This document shows positions 9,610 through 18,080 of a stretch of DNA of 56,926 nt, piece after piece (position 1 is the first letter of the stretch; every line of letters begins with the position of its first letter). The notes below the pieces were generated by a model. That model was not told the DNA's origin. It saw only the letters and a program-made list of their open reading frames with translations, and searched no databases. The stretch is from assembly GCA_004293645.1 (NCBI GenBank), contig REAB01000084.1, forward strand, positions 1-56,926, in the 5' to 3' direction. The stretch comes from Cytophagia bacterium. Its GTDB lineage: Bacteria > Bacteroidota > Bacteroidia > Cytophagales > Spirosomataceae. A program made the translations under genes and the position numbers.

Positions 9610-11970
9610 ATGAAGTATTTTGTTTACATATTGTTCTTAGTACTTGCACTATTGAGAACTAACCAAGCACACGCGCAAGCGTCTTTGAGTGAAGCAAACC
9701 AGCAATTTGAAAAATTGGCCTATGCCAAAGCCGCCGAGCTCTACGAAAAAGCGTTGCAAACCAACCCCAAAGACAGCTCGAAAAGAGAGGTTTTGACTAA
9801 ATTGGCTTACAGCTACCGTCAAGTTAGAGACACCAAAAACGCCGAACGAGTGTATCGTTTGCTTGTTGCTAATGGGCCTACCGTTACCGATTATCTTTAT
9901 TTGGCGCAAGCGTTGGCCAGCAACGAAAAATACGACGAAGCCAAAGAAATATACGAAAAATACGCAAATGAGCAGTCGGAAGATGGGAGAGGTGCTGAGT
10001 TTTCCAAAGCCTACACAAGCATTGGAAAACTCTCAAAAAATGCCTCAAGCTACACCATTGAATATTTGGACATCAACACCAACCGAGCTGAATTTAGCCC
10101 CACTTTTTATAAAAAAGGATTGATGTTTGTGTCGGCACGAAATGAAGGCGTGAACGTAAAACGGGTGTTTAGTTGGAATCAAACGCCCTTCTTAGATTTG
10201 TACGAATTGCCCGATTTGTCGGCTATTGGGACCCAAAAAACCAGTAAACTGGGCGGCTCAACTACGGCTACCACAAAAACAAAGGTACAATCTTACAACG
10301 TAGGAAACGATTATTATACAAGTCCTACCGCCAACGACACCAAGATTACAGGAAACTACAACAGCGGAAACTCCAAAGTGGCTGAACCATTGCAAGATGC
10401 TCCCGTCGCTTCAAAAAACGCGGGCAAATCGCTCAACAGCAAATACCACGAAGGCCCTGTTACGTTTTTTAAAGATGGTAAAAAAATATTGTTTACCCGC
10501 AACAATTTCAACAACGGGAAATACGCCCAGAGCAAAGACGGTATTAATAAATTGAAGTTGTATTCGGCAGAATTGGCGGGTAACGATTGGAAAAATATCG
10601 AAGAATTGCCTTTCAATAGCAATGAATACTCAACAGGCCACCCCAGCCTTTCGAAAGACGAAAAACTGCTCTATTTTGTGTCCGATATGCCAGGCGGAAT
10701 GGGCGGAACCGATATTTATGTGGTTAAATACGAGGGCGGGAAGTGGGCGACACCTCTCAACTTAGGGCCAGCTGTCAATACCAAAGGCAACGAAATGTTT
10801 CCGTTTGTGGACGACAAAGGCGACCTCTACTTTGCCTCAGATGGCCTCCCAGGTTTGGGCGATTTAGATGTTTTTTATGTGAAGCTCATTGATGGGATGA
10901 TACCTAAAAAAACCAAAAACTTGGGCGCGCCCATCAATTCATCGAAAGATGATTTTGGCCTCATTACCGACGCAGAACGTAAAAATGGTTTCTTTAGCAG
11001 CAACCGCCGCCGTGGCGGTGCTGACGACGACATCTACCGTTTTGAGCGTCAGGGGCCGCTAAATCCTTGCCAAGAAACATTGTTGAGCATTTATGATGCC
11101 GAAACCAAAGCCCCGCTTGCCAACGCGACCGTTGAACTTTCTAACAAAAGCGAAAGCGAAGTGCCATCTAAAACGATAACAACCGACGCAGAAGGAAATC
11201 TAAAACTGTGTTTAGATGCCGAATCTGACTTTTTATTTAAAGCATCTAATGAAGGTTATTTGAATAACAATGTCGATTTTACTACCAAAGATTTAGACAG
11301 TAGCGAACCAGCTCGTTTGGAAATACCGCTCGATAAGCTCAAACCAAAACTCAGCACTTTTACGTTGCGCGGTTTGGTATTGACCCAAAAAGATAGAAAG
11401 TCAATTGCTGGCGTAAAGGTAATTTTGCGTAACGAGTGCGACAGCACCGTTCAAGAAGCCACTACGGGCGCAGATGGCGCGTACCAGTTTGAAGTGCCAA
11501 CGGGCTGCGACTACACCATTGAAGCCCTCAAAGATAATTTTGGCACGATGGGCAACAAAGTAGCCAAATTGGAGACCAATTCGGAGGCCAATATTACGAT
11601 GTTTGAGAAAGGAGATATCATCAAAGTTGAAAATATTTACTACGACTTGAACAAATGGAATATAAGACCAGACGCTGCCACCGAACTTGATAAATTGGTG
11701 GAACTAATAAACAAGTATCCAAAAATGCGCTTTGAGTTTCGCTCGCATACCGACAGCCGCTCGTCGGCCAAGTACAACAAAAGTCTTTCTACCAAACGTG
11801 CCAAGGCAGCGGTGGCTTATTTGGTAAAGAAAGGAATTGCTGCAAAACGTGTTGTAGCGGCGGGTTATGGCGAAAGTTTACTCGTGAACAAGTGCAAAGA
11901 CGGCGTAAACTGTACCGAAGAAGAACACCAACAAAACCGACGTACGGAGATTAAAATCTTGAGCCTATAA
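9610..11970 (+). CDS. PorE-like OmpA-family protein (TPR, beta-propeller, carboxypeptidase-regulatory-like, OmpA)
   Basis: 786 residues with a signal peptide (MKYFVYILFLVLALL... cut near AHAQA). Domain order: TPR-like helices about 28-135 (KAAELYEKALQTNPKD), PD40/WD40-like propeller strands about 150-480 (SDMPGGMGGTDIYVV, SSNRRRGGADDDIYRF), one or two carboxypeptidase-regulatory-like folds about 495-660, and an OmpA C-terminal peptidoglycan-binding domain about 675-786 (FRSHTDSRSSAKYN, LSTKRAKAAVAYL). This architecture matches PorE, a periplasmic T9SS protein that links the secretion machine to peptidoglycan. The signal peptide shows no lipobox Cys, unlike P. gingivalis PorE, so this may be one of the PorE-like paralogues that accompany PorP/SprF genes. 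It lies 96 bp after the PorP/SprF gene on the same strand. Confidence 0.88.
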   Translation: MKYFVYILFLVLALLRTNQAHAQASLSEANQQFEKLAYAKAAELYEKALQTNPKDSSKREVLTKLAYSYRQVRDTKNAERVYRLLVANGPTVTDYLYLAQALASNEKYDEAKEIYEKYANEQSEDGRGAEFSKAYTSIGKLSKNASSYTIEYLDINTNRAEFSPTFYKKGLMFVSARNEGVNVKRVFSWNQTPFLDLYELPDLSAIGTQKTSKLGGSTTATTKTKVQSYNVGNDYYTSPTANDTKITGNYNSGNSKVAEPLQDAPVASKNAGKSLNSKYHEGPVTFFKDGKKILFTRNNFNNGKYAQSKDGINKLKLYSAELAGNDWKNIEELPFNSNEYSTGHPSLSKDEKLLYFVSDMPGGMGGTDIYVVKYEGGKWATPLNLGPAVNTKGNEMFPFVDDKGDLYFASDGLPGLGDLDVFYVKLIDGMIPKKTKNLGAPINSSKDDFGLITDAERKNGFFSSNRRRGGADDDIYRFERQGPLNPCQETLLSIYDAETKAPLANATVELSNKSESEVPSKTITTDAEGNLKLCLDAESDFLFKASNEGYLNNNVDFTTKDLDSSEPARLEIPLDKLKPKLSTFTLRGLVLTQKDRKSIAGVKVILRNECDSTVQEATTGADGAYQFEVPTGCDYTIEALKDNFGTMGNKVAKLETNSEANITMFEKGDIIKVENIYYDLNKWNIRPDAATELDKLVELINKYPKMRFEFRSHTDSRSSAKYNKSLSTKRAKAAVAYLVKKGIAAKRVVAAGYGESLLVNKCKDGVNCTEEEHQQNRRTEIKILSL

Positions 11971-11977
11971 TCTAAAC

Positions 11978-12005
11978 GTAGCAACGCCATGCTTGGCGTT
12001 GCTAC
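11978..12005. repeat. 28-bp perfect palindromic hairpin between convergent genes
   Basis: Arms gtagcaacgcca and tggcgttgctac pair perfectly over 12 bp around the 4-nt loop tgct. There is no T-tract, so an intrinsic terminator is uncertain, although the site lies between convergent genes. It has the same GTAG...CATGC...CTAC layout and length as the palindrome inside the histidine kinase gene at 37621-37648. Confidence 0.7.
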
Positions 12006-12093
12006 AAAAATCAACATTACTGTGTCCTAATCAGAGAGGGTGGAAGTTGAAAAACTTCTGCTCTTTTCTGTGTATTAACCTTTTGATGTTGGT

Positions 12094-13812
12094 TTATACA
12101 CTTTGCCGATAGGCTTCAAAAACTTGCCCATTTAGGACGGGGTCGGTAAATACTTCGAGCAATTGCGCTTGCGTATTGGGCGCAATAAACTGTTGCCAAG
12201 TTTGCTCAAAATCGAGCCCTTCTTGCACAATATGATAGCCCATTTGGGCATCTTGCGCCGACCGAAGAGCGGTTGTAGCGTGGCGAGTTTCAAAATATTG
12301 CTCCAATTCGGGCTGAGCCGAAGGGCCATCAATGAGCCTAAAAATATTGCCCCCGCCGTTGTTAAAAAGCACAATGCGGAGATTGGTAGGCAAATGCGGA
12401 TGCCAAAGAGCGTTGCGGTCATAAAAGAAGGCAACGTCGCCAGTGAGCAAAAAAACGAGTTTGTCGGTAACGAGTGCAGCTCCCACGGCCGTACTGGTGC
12501 AGCCGTCAATGCCACTGGTGCCACGGTTGGCAAATACCTCGGTGGGGTGGGGGAGTCCCAGCAAATTGACGTAGCGAACGGGCATGCTATTGGCAAGGTG
12601 TAACAGGCAGTTTTCGGGCAAATTTTCTACTATTTTTTGTACTTGCGCAAATTCATTCCAACGGGTTTCGTGGCGCAAAAACTGGTTCAACTCACGCTTG
12701 GCTTTGGCATCGGCTGCGAGCCATGTTTGTCGGTAGGTGTCGCGGTCGTGGTCGTCGGAGTCGTTTTGAACAAATTGCTGGTAGTCTAAATCGGCCAATA
12801 GTTTCTCGAAAAAATAAGTAGGCTCAACGGGTATTTGCGTAGTGAGCGTTTGAAAGGTATCAATGAGCAGTTCGGTGGGCTGCACGTGCCAATGCTGGTT
12901 TGGCGGTTGCTTGCGCAAAAAGAGTTTAAAGTTCTTAGAAATAAATGAATCTCCAATTGTAATCAACAGTTCGGGGCGCAAAGCGGCGAATAAAGACTCA
13001 TTTTTGGATTTTAAAAAAACATCGTGTTGCCGCACAAAGGGTGCGTCTGGCGGTACATTGGCAATTACATCGGCCAGTATTACCACGCCCTGTTCTTCGC
13101 TCAATTCTTTCAAAATAGCCCAAAGCGGAGCATTGGGGGGCATTTGGCCAACGGCAATTAGTACTTTTTCGGCGTTTTCAAAATCGGCTTGCAAGCGGTG
13201 CCAAGTATCGGTAGCGAGCGTTGTTTGGGTTGATAATCTTTCTACCAACTTCACGGAGCGGTCGTACTCAATTTGCTCATTGGGAGCGGGGTAAAATGGC
13301 TCTCGAATGGGGACATTGACGTGCACAGGCCCGCGCGGGCTAATTTGCGACAGATTGATGGCTTCGTTGAGGAGGCGCTCAGCATACCAAACTGCGTCGG
13401 GGTGGACGTAATCGGCGGGCATTTCAAACGATTTTTTGACGTGCTTGCCGTAGAGTTCGGTTTGATAAATAGTTTGCCCATCTTGCTGGTGAATCCATTC
13501 TTTGGGGCGGTCGGCGGTAAAAATAAGCAACGGAACACCCTGAAAATAAGCTTCTACCACGGCGGGAGCTAAGTTGTAAGCGGCACTTCCAGACGTGCAG
13601 ACCAACGCCACGGTTTGGCCGCTGTACTGAGCCATTCCGAGTGCCATAAAGCCCGCCACGCGCTCGTCGGGCACTATTTTGGTGCTGATGCCAGGATGCC
13701 GCGCAAAAGCCAAAGTCAAAGCCGCCGACCGCGAACCAGGCGAAATAACGACGTGCTGAACGCCTTTGCGGGCGCATATTTCGGCAATATTGTTGATGGC
13801 TTGAAGAATCAT
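12094..13812 (-). CDS. menD: 2-succinyl-5-enolpyruvyl-6-hydroxy-3-cyclohexene-1-carboxylate synthase
   Basis: 572 residues, the normal length for MenD. It uses thiamine diphosphate to join 2-oxoglutarate and isochorismate in menaquinone synthesis, in the cytoplasm. The N-terminal Pyr domain shows VVISPGSRSAALTLAFA and the TPP-activating Glu in PDERVAGFMALG; the PP domain has the cofactor/metal stretch LLTGDVAFFYDRNAL and NNGGGNIF; RGTSGIDGCTSTA is a MenD signature. No other men genes are in the window. The start is the ATG at 13812; a weak TACTTTTA element about 30 bp upstream could be its promoter. It points toward the OmpA gene, with the 28-bp palindrome in the 123-bp gap. Confidence 0.96.
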   Translation of the reverse strand: MILQAINNIAEICARKGVQHVVISPGSRSAALTLAFARHPGISTKIVPDERVAGFMALGMAQYSGQTVALVCTSGSAAYNLAPAVVEAYFQGVPLLIFTADRPKEWIHQQDGQTIYQTELYGKHVKKSFEMPADYVHPDAVWYAERLLNEAINLSQISPRGPVHVNVPIREPFYPAPNEQIEYDRSVKLVERLSTQTTLATDTWHRLQADFENAEKVLIAVGQMPPNAPLWAILKELSEEQGVVILADVIANVPPDAPFVRQHDVFLKSKNESLFAALRPELLITIGDSFISKNFKLFLRKQPPNQHWHVQPTELLIDTFQTLTTQIPVEPTYFFEKLLADLDYQQFVQNDSDDHDRDTYRQTWLAADAKAKRELNQFLRHETRWNEFAQVQKIVENLPENCLLHLANSMPVRYVNLLGLPHPTEVFANRGTSGIDGCTSTAVGAALVTDKLVFLLTGDVAFFYDRNALWHPHLPTNLRIVLFNNGGGNIFRLIDGPSAQPELEQYFETRHATTALRSAQDAQMGYHIVQEGLDFEQTWQQFIAPNTQAQLLEVFTDPVLNGQVFEAYRQSV

Positions 13813-13878
13813 AAAATAAACAACGGCTTTTGGAAGCAGAAAGTTACGGAGCGGTAAAAGTAAGCCTAAATCTTAAAC

Positions 13879-13915
13879 AAAAAGACCGCGCGAGCAATGC
13901 CCACGCGGCCTTTTT
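13879..13915 (-). terminator. Intrinsic terminator of the Uma2 gene at 13928
   Basis: Read on the minus strand, aaaaaggccgcg pairs with cgcggtcttttt (one G-U pair), a 12-bp GC-rich stem ending in a T-run. It begins 12 bp after the Uma2 stop and lies before menD, so menD should be transcribed separately. Confidence 0.7.
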
Positions 13916-13927
13916 GTTTCGATGAAA

Positions 13928-14548
13928 TCACTGATAAATGTCTTGGAGCGTCAGTGAATTTCCTAAAACAGTAAAAGAATCTGTCAGGTTATAGTAATCG
14001 TGCAAATCCCAGTGATTGGGGCCTTTGCGCTCATAAACCGACACCGCATTTTGGTATTGACTCACAAAAATAACTTGCTGCAAAGTGGCTATTTTCTTGT
14101 AAGCCAGTAGTTTATCGCCAAAATCGTGCGATATGGTACGCTTGGAAGTAACTTCAACGACTATTTTTGGGTTCAAGATAGTGCCTTCTGACGTTCTACC
14201 CGACGGCAGCACCATGAACTCAGGCTCACCTTCTACCACCGACACGTCGGCGTTGAAATTGTCGGGCGAGCGCAAATCGGGAACGTGAATTTTGATGTTG
14301 CTGCCCAAGATGTTGTATTTTGAAGGTAAAATTTTGCTGAGAGCAATCCCAATAAGCACTACTAATTTTTCGTGGTAGTAACTGGCGTTTCCCATGATGG
14401 TTATTTCGTTATTGAAGTATTCTATGTTAAACTCGCACTTGTCCACCCATTCGAGGTATTCGTCAAATGAGGCAGCAATGCGGAGTTCAGCACCAAATTC
14501 TTCCAGTTCGGCAACGGTTGTCGGTATTTTGAGGGCTTCTTGTACCAT
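13928..14548 (-). CDS. Uma2-family protein (PD-(D/E)XK nuclease fold)
   Basis: 206 residues. The fold's likely acidic positions are visible: D101 in NADVSV and E132 in VVEVTS, followed by Lys residues at about 146-151 (GDKLLAYKK) and the typical strand QQVIFVSQ. Uma2 (formerly DUF820) proteins are abundant in cyanobacteria and Bacteroidota, where they expand as paralogues. A restriction-like nuclease fold is predicted, but the biological role is unproven. A second Uma2 gene lies 40 bp upstream on the same strand, but the two share little sequence. A terminator follows. Confidence 0.85.
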   Translation of the reverse strand: MVQEALKIPTTVAELEEFGAELRIAASFDEYLEWVDKCEFNIEYFNNEITIMGNASYYHEKLVVLIGIALSKILPSKYNILGSNIKIHVPDLRSPDNFNADVSVVEGEPEFMVLPSGRTSEGTILNPKIVVEVTSKRTISHDFGDKLLAYKKIATLQQVIFVSQYQNAVSVYERKGPNHWDLHDYYNLTDSFTVLGNSLTLQDIYQ

Positions 14549-14588
14549 GGTTTTGTATTTTTAAGAATCAAAAACAGGAATTAGGCTA

Positions 14589-15182
14589 CTATTTCATTAA
14601 CAGGCTTAAATCTAACTCAAAATGTGGTAAAACAGCCTCTCCAGAGAGTTTTTGGTCAAAACCAACTATTTCTTGTACTGCTTGCGCTGGTCGGTAAATG
14701 TATGTTTTTTGCTCGAATGGATTAATCAACCAACCCAATTGGCAACCGTTGGGGAGCCACTCGGTTTCCATCTTCTTTTTCGATTCTGTTTCGGTATCAG
14801 TTGCTGACATCAATTCGATGACAAAATCGGGGCAAATGGGTGGAAATTTTTCTTGTTCGCTTTCTGTCAAGCCGTTCCAACGGTCGCTGACAACCCAAGC
14901 AATGTCGGGCGAACGAACGGCCGTATTGGGCAATCGAAAAGCTGTTGAAGAATCGAAAGCCTCGCCCAAGCCGTATTTGTCGTTCCAGTTGGCAATTTGT
15001 TGCGCTAATTTTAAGTTGAGTCGGCCTGTTTTTCCTCCTGTATTAGGCATAATACTGATGTTTCCTTGATTGTCTCGTTCAAATTTCAATTGGTCATTCT
15101 GAACACAGAAATCATAAAACTCGTCGTCATCGAAACGAAACCTTTTGTAATGCAGCAAAAGCGGAAAATCTAACATGGCCAT
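14589..15182 (-). CDS. Uma2-family protein (PD-(D/E)XK nuclease fold)
   Basis: 197 residues. Candidate active-site residues are D93 in SPDIAWV and E123 in FVIELMS, with a Lys run (SKKKMETEW) after them and the WLINP strand usual in this family. It is more like the classical cyanobacterial Uma2 group than its neighbour at 13928. The gene starts 30 bp downstream of alaS on the same strand and may be read through from it. Function unknown beyond the nuclease-like fold. Confidence 0.87.
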   Translation of the reverse strand: MAMLDFPLLLHYKRFRFDDDEFYDFCVQNDQLKFERDNQGNISIMPNTGGKTGRLNLKLAQQIANWNDKYGLGEAFDSSTAFRLPNTAVRSPDIAWVVSDRWNGLTESEQEKFPPICPDFVIELMSATDTETESKKKMETEWLPNGCQLGWLINPFEQKTYIYRPAQAVQEIVGFDQKLSGEAVLPHFELDLSLLMK

Positions 15183-15212
15183 GGGAGTCTTTATTTACAA
15201 ATTTAGTAAATT

Positions 15213-17918
15213 TTACAAAATCTCGCTTGCCTTGGCCAACGCCCTGTCTAAGCCGTTCACGTCGCTGCCGCCTGCGGTTGCAAAAAACGGTTGGCCGCCG
15301 CCGCCGCCTTTCACTTCTTTGGCCAATTCTTTCACAATGTTGCCCGCGTGTTTGCCCTGCGCCACCAAATCTTCGGAGAGCATCACGGCAATTTGGGGCT
15401 TTTCGTTGATGACAGCAGCCAGTACAATGGTGAATGGGGAGGTGAATGCGTCTTTCAGTTGATAACACAAAGATTTGAGTGCGTCGGCATTGGGAACTTC
15501 CACGCGGGCAATGAGCGTAGCGATGTCGTTTTTAATGGCTACTTTGGTCAATAAATCGGTTTTGAGTTGGCCTAATTTTTCGTTTTCCAATATTTCAATT
15601 CGTTTTTGCAACGCCGACTTTTCTTCTATCAATCCTTGCACCGCTTTTACAACATCTTTCTGGCCTTTCAATAGTTCTTCCAACTGCCCAATAACCACCG
15701 ACTGCTGGCCAATAACGGCCAATGCTTTTGCGCCCGTAACGGCCTCCACGCGCCGCACGCCCGCCGCAATGGAGCTTTCGCCCACAAACTTAAAAGTGCC
15801 AATTTTGCCCGTGGCAGGCACGTGCGTACCGCCGCAAAGTTCTACCGAAAACGCGGGGTCAAACTCTACTACGCGCACAAAATCGCCGTATTTTTCGCCA
15901 AAAGTGGCGGTTGCGCCCATGCCGACGGCCTCGGCTATGGGTACATTGACGTAGTATTTGAGGGCAATATTCTCGCGGATTTTGGCATTCACAATTTCCT
16001 CAATTTGAGCCAGTTCTGCGTCGGTTACTTTGGCAAAATGCGAAAAGTCGAAGCGGGTTATTTCTTCGTTTTGGTACGAGCCTTTCTGCACAATGTGCGT
16101 ACCCAGCACGCGTCGCATGGCGGCCAGCATGAGGTGCGTAACGCTGTGGTTGGCCTCGATGAGCCTGCGGCGGGGAACGTCAATCTTGGCTTTAATGTAT
16201 GAGGTATGATGTATGATATTTTCTAGGTTCGCATCTTTTGAAATATGAATAAACAAGTCGTTTTCTTTCTTGGTGTCACTAATAACCATTGACCACTGAC
16301 CACTGACGAGTACCCCGCTGTCGCCTGCTTGTCCGCCCATTTCGGCATAAAACGGCGTTTTGTCGAGCACAATGTGGTATTCTTCGCCCTGCTTGGTTTT
16401 TACTTTGCGGTATTTTACAATCTGAGCTTCACATTCGGTAAATTCATAACCAACAAAATCCAAGCCCCCCCCGCCCCCAGAGGGGGAGCTAAAATCAGTT
16501 CCCCCATCGGGGCGGGGTCGCCCGTGCGGTTGGGGGATTTCTATCCAATCGGTGGCTTCTTTGGCTGCGTCTTGGCGGCTGCGGTTTTTTTGTTCGTTGA
16601 GGGCTTTTTCATAGCCAGCTTCGTCAATTTTCAAGCCTTTTTCTTTGGCCAACAAGGCGGTCAAATCCACAGGAAAACCAAACGTATCACTCAATTCAAA
16701 AACAATTTCGCCGTCCAAAGCTCCCCCATCGGGGGCGGGGGGGGCTGCCATCTGCTCGAATCTCTTAATTCCTAACTCCAACGTTCTCAAAAAACTTTTT
16801 TCTTCTTCTTGCACCACTTTTGTTACAAAGGCCACTTGGGCTTGTAGTTCTGGAAAAACGTTTTTGAATTGCTCGGCCAAAACGGGAACGAGTTGGCACA
16901 TAAATGGCTCATTAAAACCCAAATACGAGTAGCCGTAGCGAATGGCGCGGCGCAAAATGCGGCGAATAACGTAGCCCGCTTTGGAGTTGGAAGGCAGCAG
17001 GCCGTCGGCAATGGCAAAACTCACCGCCCGCAGGTGGTCGGCAATGACGCGCATCGCAATGTCGGTGTAGTCGGTGGTGTTTAGTGTGCCAGTTAGGCCA
17101 TATTTTTTGCCCGATAGTTGCTCAATAACCGTAATTGTATTCTGAAAAATATCGGTGTCATAGTTCGATTGTTTGCCTTGAATGGCCATGCAAAGCCGCT
17201 CAAAACCCATGCCCGTGTCCACGTGTTTGTTGGGCAGCGGTAGCAGACTGCCGTCGGCTTTGCGCTCAAATTGCATAAAAACGTTGTTCCAAATCTCGAC
17301 TACTTGCGGGTGGTCGGCATTGACGAGGCTTTTGCCCGATACTAAATCTACCTCAGCTTGGTCGCGCAAATCAATGTGAATTTCTGAACAGGGGCCGCAA
17401 GGGCCTACGTCGCCCATTTCCCAAAAGTTGTCTTTTTTGTTGCCCAAAATAATGCGGTCTTCGCCCACCATCGTCTTCCAGATGTCCCAGGCTTCTTGGT
17501 CAAACGGCACGCCATCTTGTTCATCTCCTTGAAAAACAGACACATAGATGCGCTCTTTGGGCAATTTATATACTTCTGTGAGCAGTTCCCACGACCAAGC
17601 GAGGGCTTCTTTTTTGAAATAATCGCCAAAGCTCCAATTGCCCAACATCTCGAACATGGTGTGGTGGTAGGTGTCAAACCCCACGTCTTCGAGGTCGTTG
17701 TGTTTGCCGCTCACGCGCAGGCACTTTTGGGTGTCGGCAATGCGCTTACTGGGTGGCGTGCCGTTGCCCAAGAAAAAATCTTTAAACTGCGCCATGCCCG
17801 AATTGTTGAACATAAGCGTAGGGTCGTTTTTGGCGACTAACGGCGCAGAAGGTACAATGAGGTGGCCTTTTGAAACAAAAAAATCTAAAAACGCTTGCCG
17901 AATTTGGTGAGAGGTCAT
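15213..17918 (-). CDS. alaS: Alanyl-tRNA synthetase carrying several in-frame repeat insertions
   Basis: 901 residues, about 30 longer than usual. It charges tRNA-Ala with alanine in the cytoplasm. The class II catalytic core is at 1-240 (FLDFFVSKGH, GFDTYHHTMFEMLGNWSFGD), followed by the tRNA-recognition helices, the editing domain with metal ligands in HSVTHLMLAA (about residue 590) and CGGTHVPATG (about 694), and the C-Ala domain with the glycine-rich GGGGGQPFFATAGG near the end. The extra length comes from repeat DNA read in frame: residues about 391-400 (PPAPDGG), 461-486 (PHGRPRPDGG...SSPSGGGGG), 537-546 (GQWSMVISD) and 567-574 (IIHHTSYIK). They fall in the linker before, and the barrel at the start of, the editing domain. 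All catalytic motifs remain, so the enzyme should be active. Start ATG at 17918 fits MTSHQIRQAFLDFF. Confidence 0.97.
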   Translation of the reverse strand: MTSHQIRQAFLDFFVSKGHLIVPSAPLVAKNDPTLMFNNSGMAQFKDFFLGNGTPPSKRIADTQKCLRVSGKHNDLEDVGFDTYHHTMFEMLGNWSFGDYFKKEALAWSWELLTEVYKLPKERIYVSVFQGDEQDGVPFDQEAWDIWKTMVGEDRIILGNKKDNFWEMGDVGPCGPCSEIHIDLRDQAEVDLVSGKSLVNADHPQVVEIWNNVFMQFERKADGSLLPLPNKHVDTGMGFERLCMAIQGKQSNYDTDIFQNTITVIEQLSGKKYGLTGTLNTTDYTDIAMRVIADHLRAVSFAIADGLLPSNSKAGYVIRRILRRAIRYGYSYLGFNEPFMCQLVPVLAEQFKNVFPELQAQVAFVTKVVQEEEKSFLRTLELGIKRFEQMAAPPAPDGGALDGEIVFELSDTFGFPVDLTALLAKEKGLKIDEAGYEKALNEQKNRSRQDAAKEATDWIEIPQPHGRPRPDGGTDFSSPSGGGGGLDFVGYEFTECEAQIVKYRKVKTKQGEEYHIVLDKTPFYAEMGGQAGDSGVLVSGQWSMVISDTKKENDLFIHISKDANLENIIHHTSYIKAKIDVPRRRLIEANHSVTHLMLAAMRRVLGTHIVQKGSYQNEEITRFDFSHFAKVTDAELAQIEEIVNAKIRENIALKYYVNVPIAEAVGMGATATFGEKYGDFVRVVEFDPAFSVELCGGTHVPATGKIGTFKFVGESSIAAGVRRVEAVTGAKALAVIGQQSVVIGQLEELLKGQKDVVKAVQGLIEEKSALQKRIEILENEKLGQLKTDLLTKVAIKNDIATLIARVEVPNADALKSLCYQLKDAFTSPFTIVLAAVINEKPQIAVMLSEDLVAQGKHAGNIVKELAKEVKGGGGGQPFFATAGGSDVNGLDRALAKASEIL
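16196..16219. repeat. TATGATG-type simple repeat inside alaS
   Basis: The run gtatgaggtatgatgtatga encodes part of IIHHTSYIK in alaS. Similar TATGATG/TGTATGG sequence lies just upstream of the alaS start at 17920-17960, so the same repeat type is both inside and outside the gene. Confidence 0.5.
16281..16310. repeat. GACCACT/GACCATT 7-mer repeat inside alaS
   Basis: The run accattgaccactgaccact encodes GQWSMVIS on the minus strand. Arrays of the same GACYAYT/G heptamer occur between genes at 17978-18040 and 30748-30806. Confidence 0.6.
16462..16537. repeat. GC-rich two-palindrome repeat inside alaS, with a nested 16-bp unit
   Basis: The sequence has the layout of the intergenic element at 27821-27889: an AAGCCCCCC start, CCCCC/GGGGG inverted halves and a short A-rich middle. 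It is read through in frame and adds about 25 residues to AlaRS. At 16513-16528 it contains CGCACGGGCGACCCCG (minus strand). Removing those 16 bases leaves the family consensus CCCCCAACCCCCGATGGGGG. Confidence 0.8.
16719..16746. repeat. Half-element of the GC-rich palindrome inside alaS
   Basis: agctcccccatcgggggcgg followed by ggggggct encodes APPAPDGGAL in alaS. It is one palindromic half of the family seen complete at 27821-27889. Confidence 0.75.
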
Positions 17919-18080
17919 TTGTATGATGTTGTGGTGTATGGTTTTATGGGGTATGATGTTGTTTTACTATTGTTCAATGACCAATGACTTCTGACGAATG
18001 ACTTCTGACCAATGACCAATAACTTTTAGCCAATGACTCAAATTTTTGAGCCACAAAACTACGAAAAAACCCCTATTTTG
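17919..18080. repeat. Gap upstream of alaS filled with TATGATG and TGACCAATGACTT simple repeats
   Basis: 17920-17960 is a degenerate TATGATG/TGTATGG run directly in front of the alaS ATG, and 17978-18040 a degenerate array of TGACCAATGACTTC units. Any alaS promoter must lie within or beyond these repeats; no clear TAnnTTTG element was identified. Confidence 0.6.

Noticed and set aside
13330..13346. cccgcgcgggc in menD as another 16-bp unit
   Set aside because: It encodes the native SPRGPVHV motif of MenD and matches the unit only over its central GC-rich bases.
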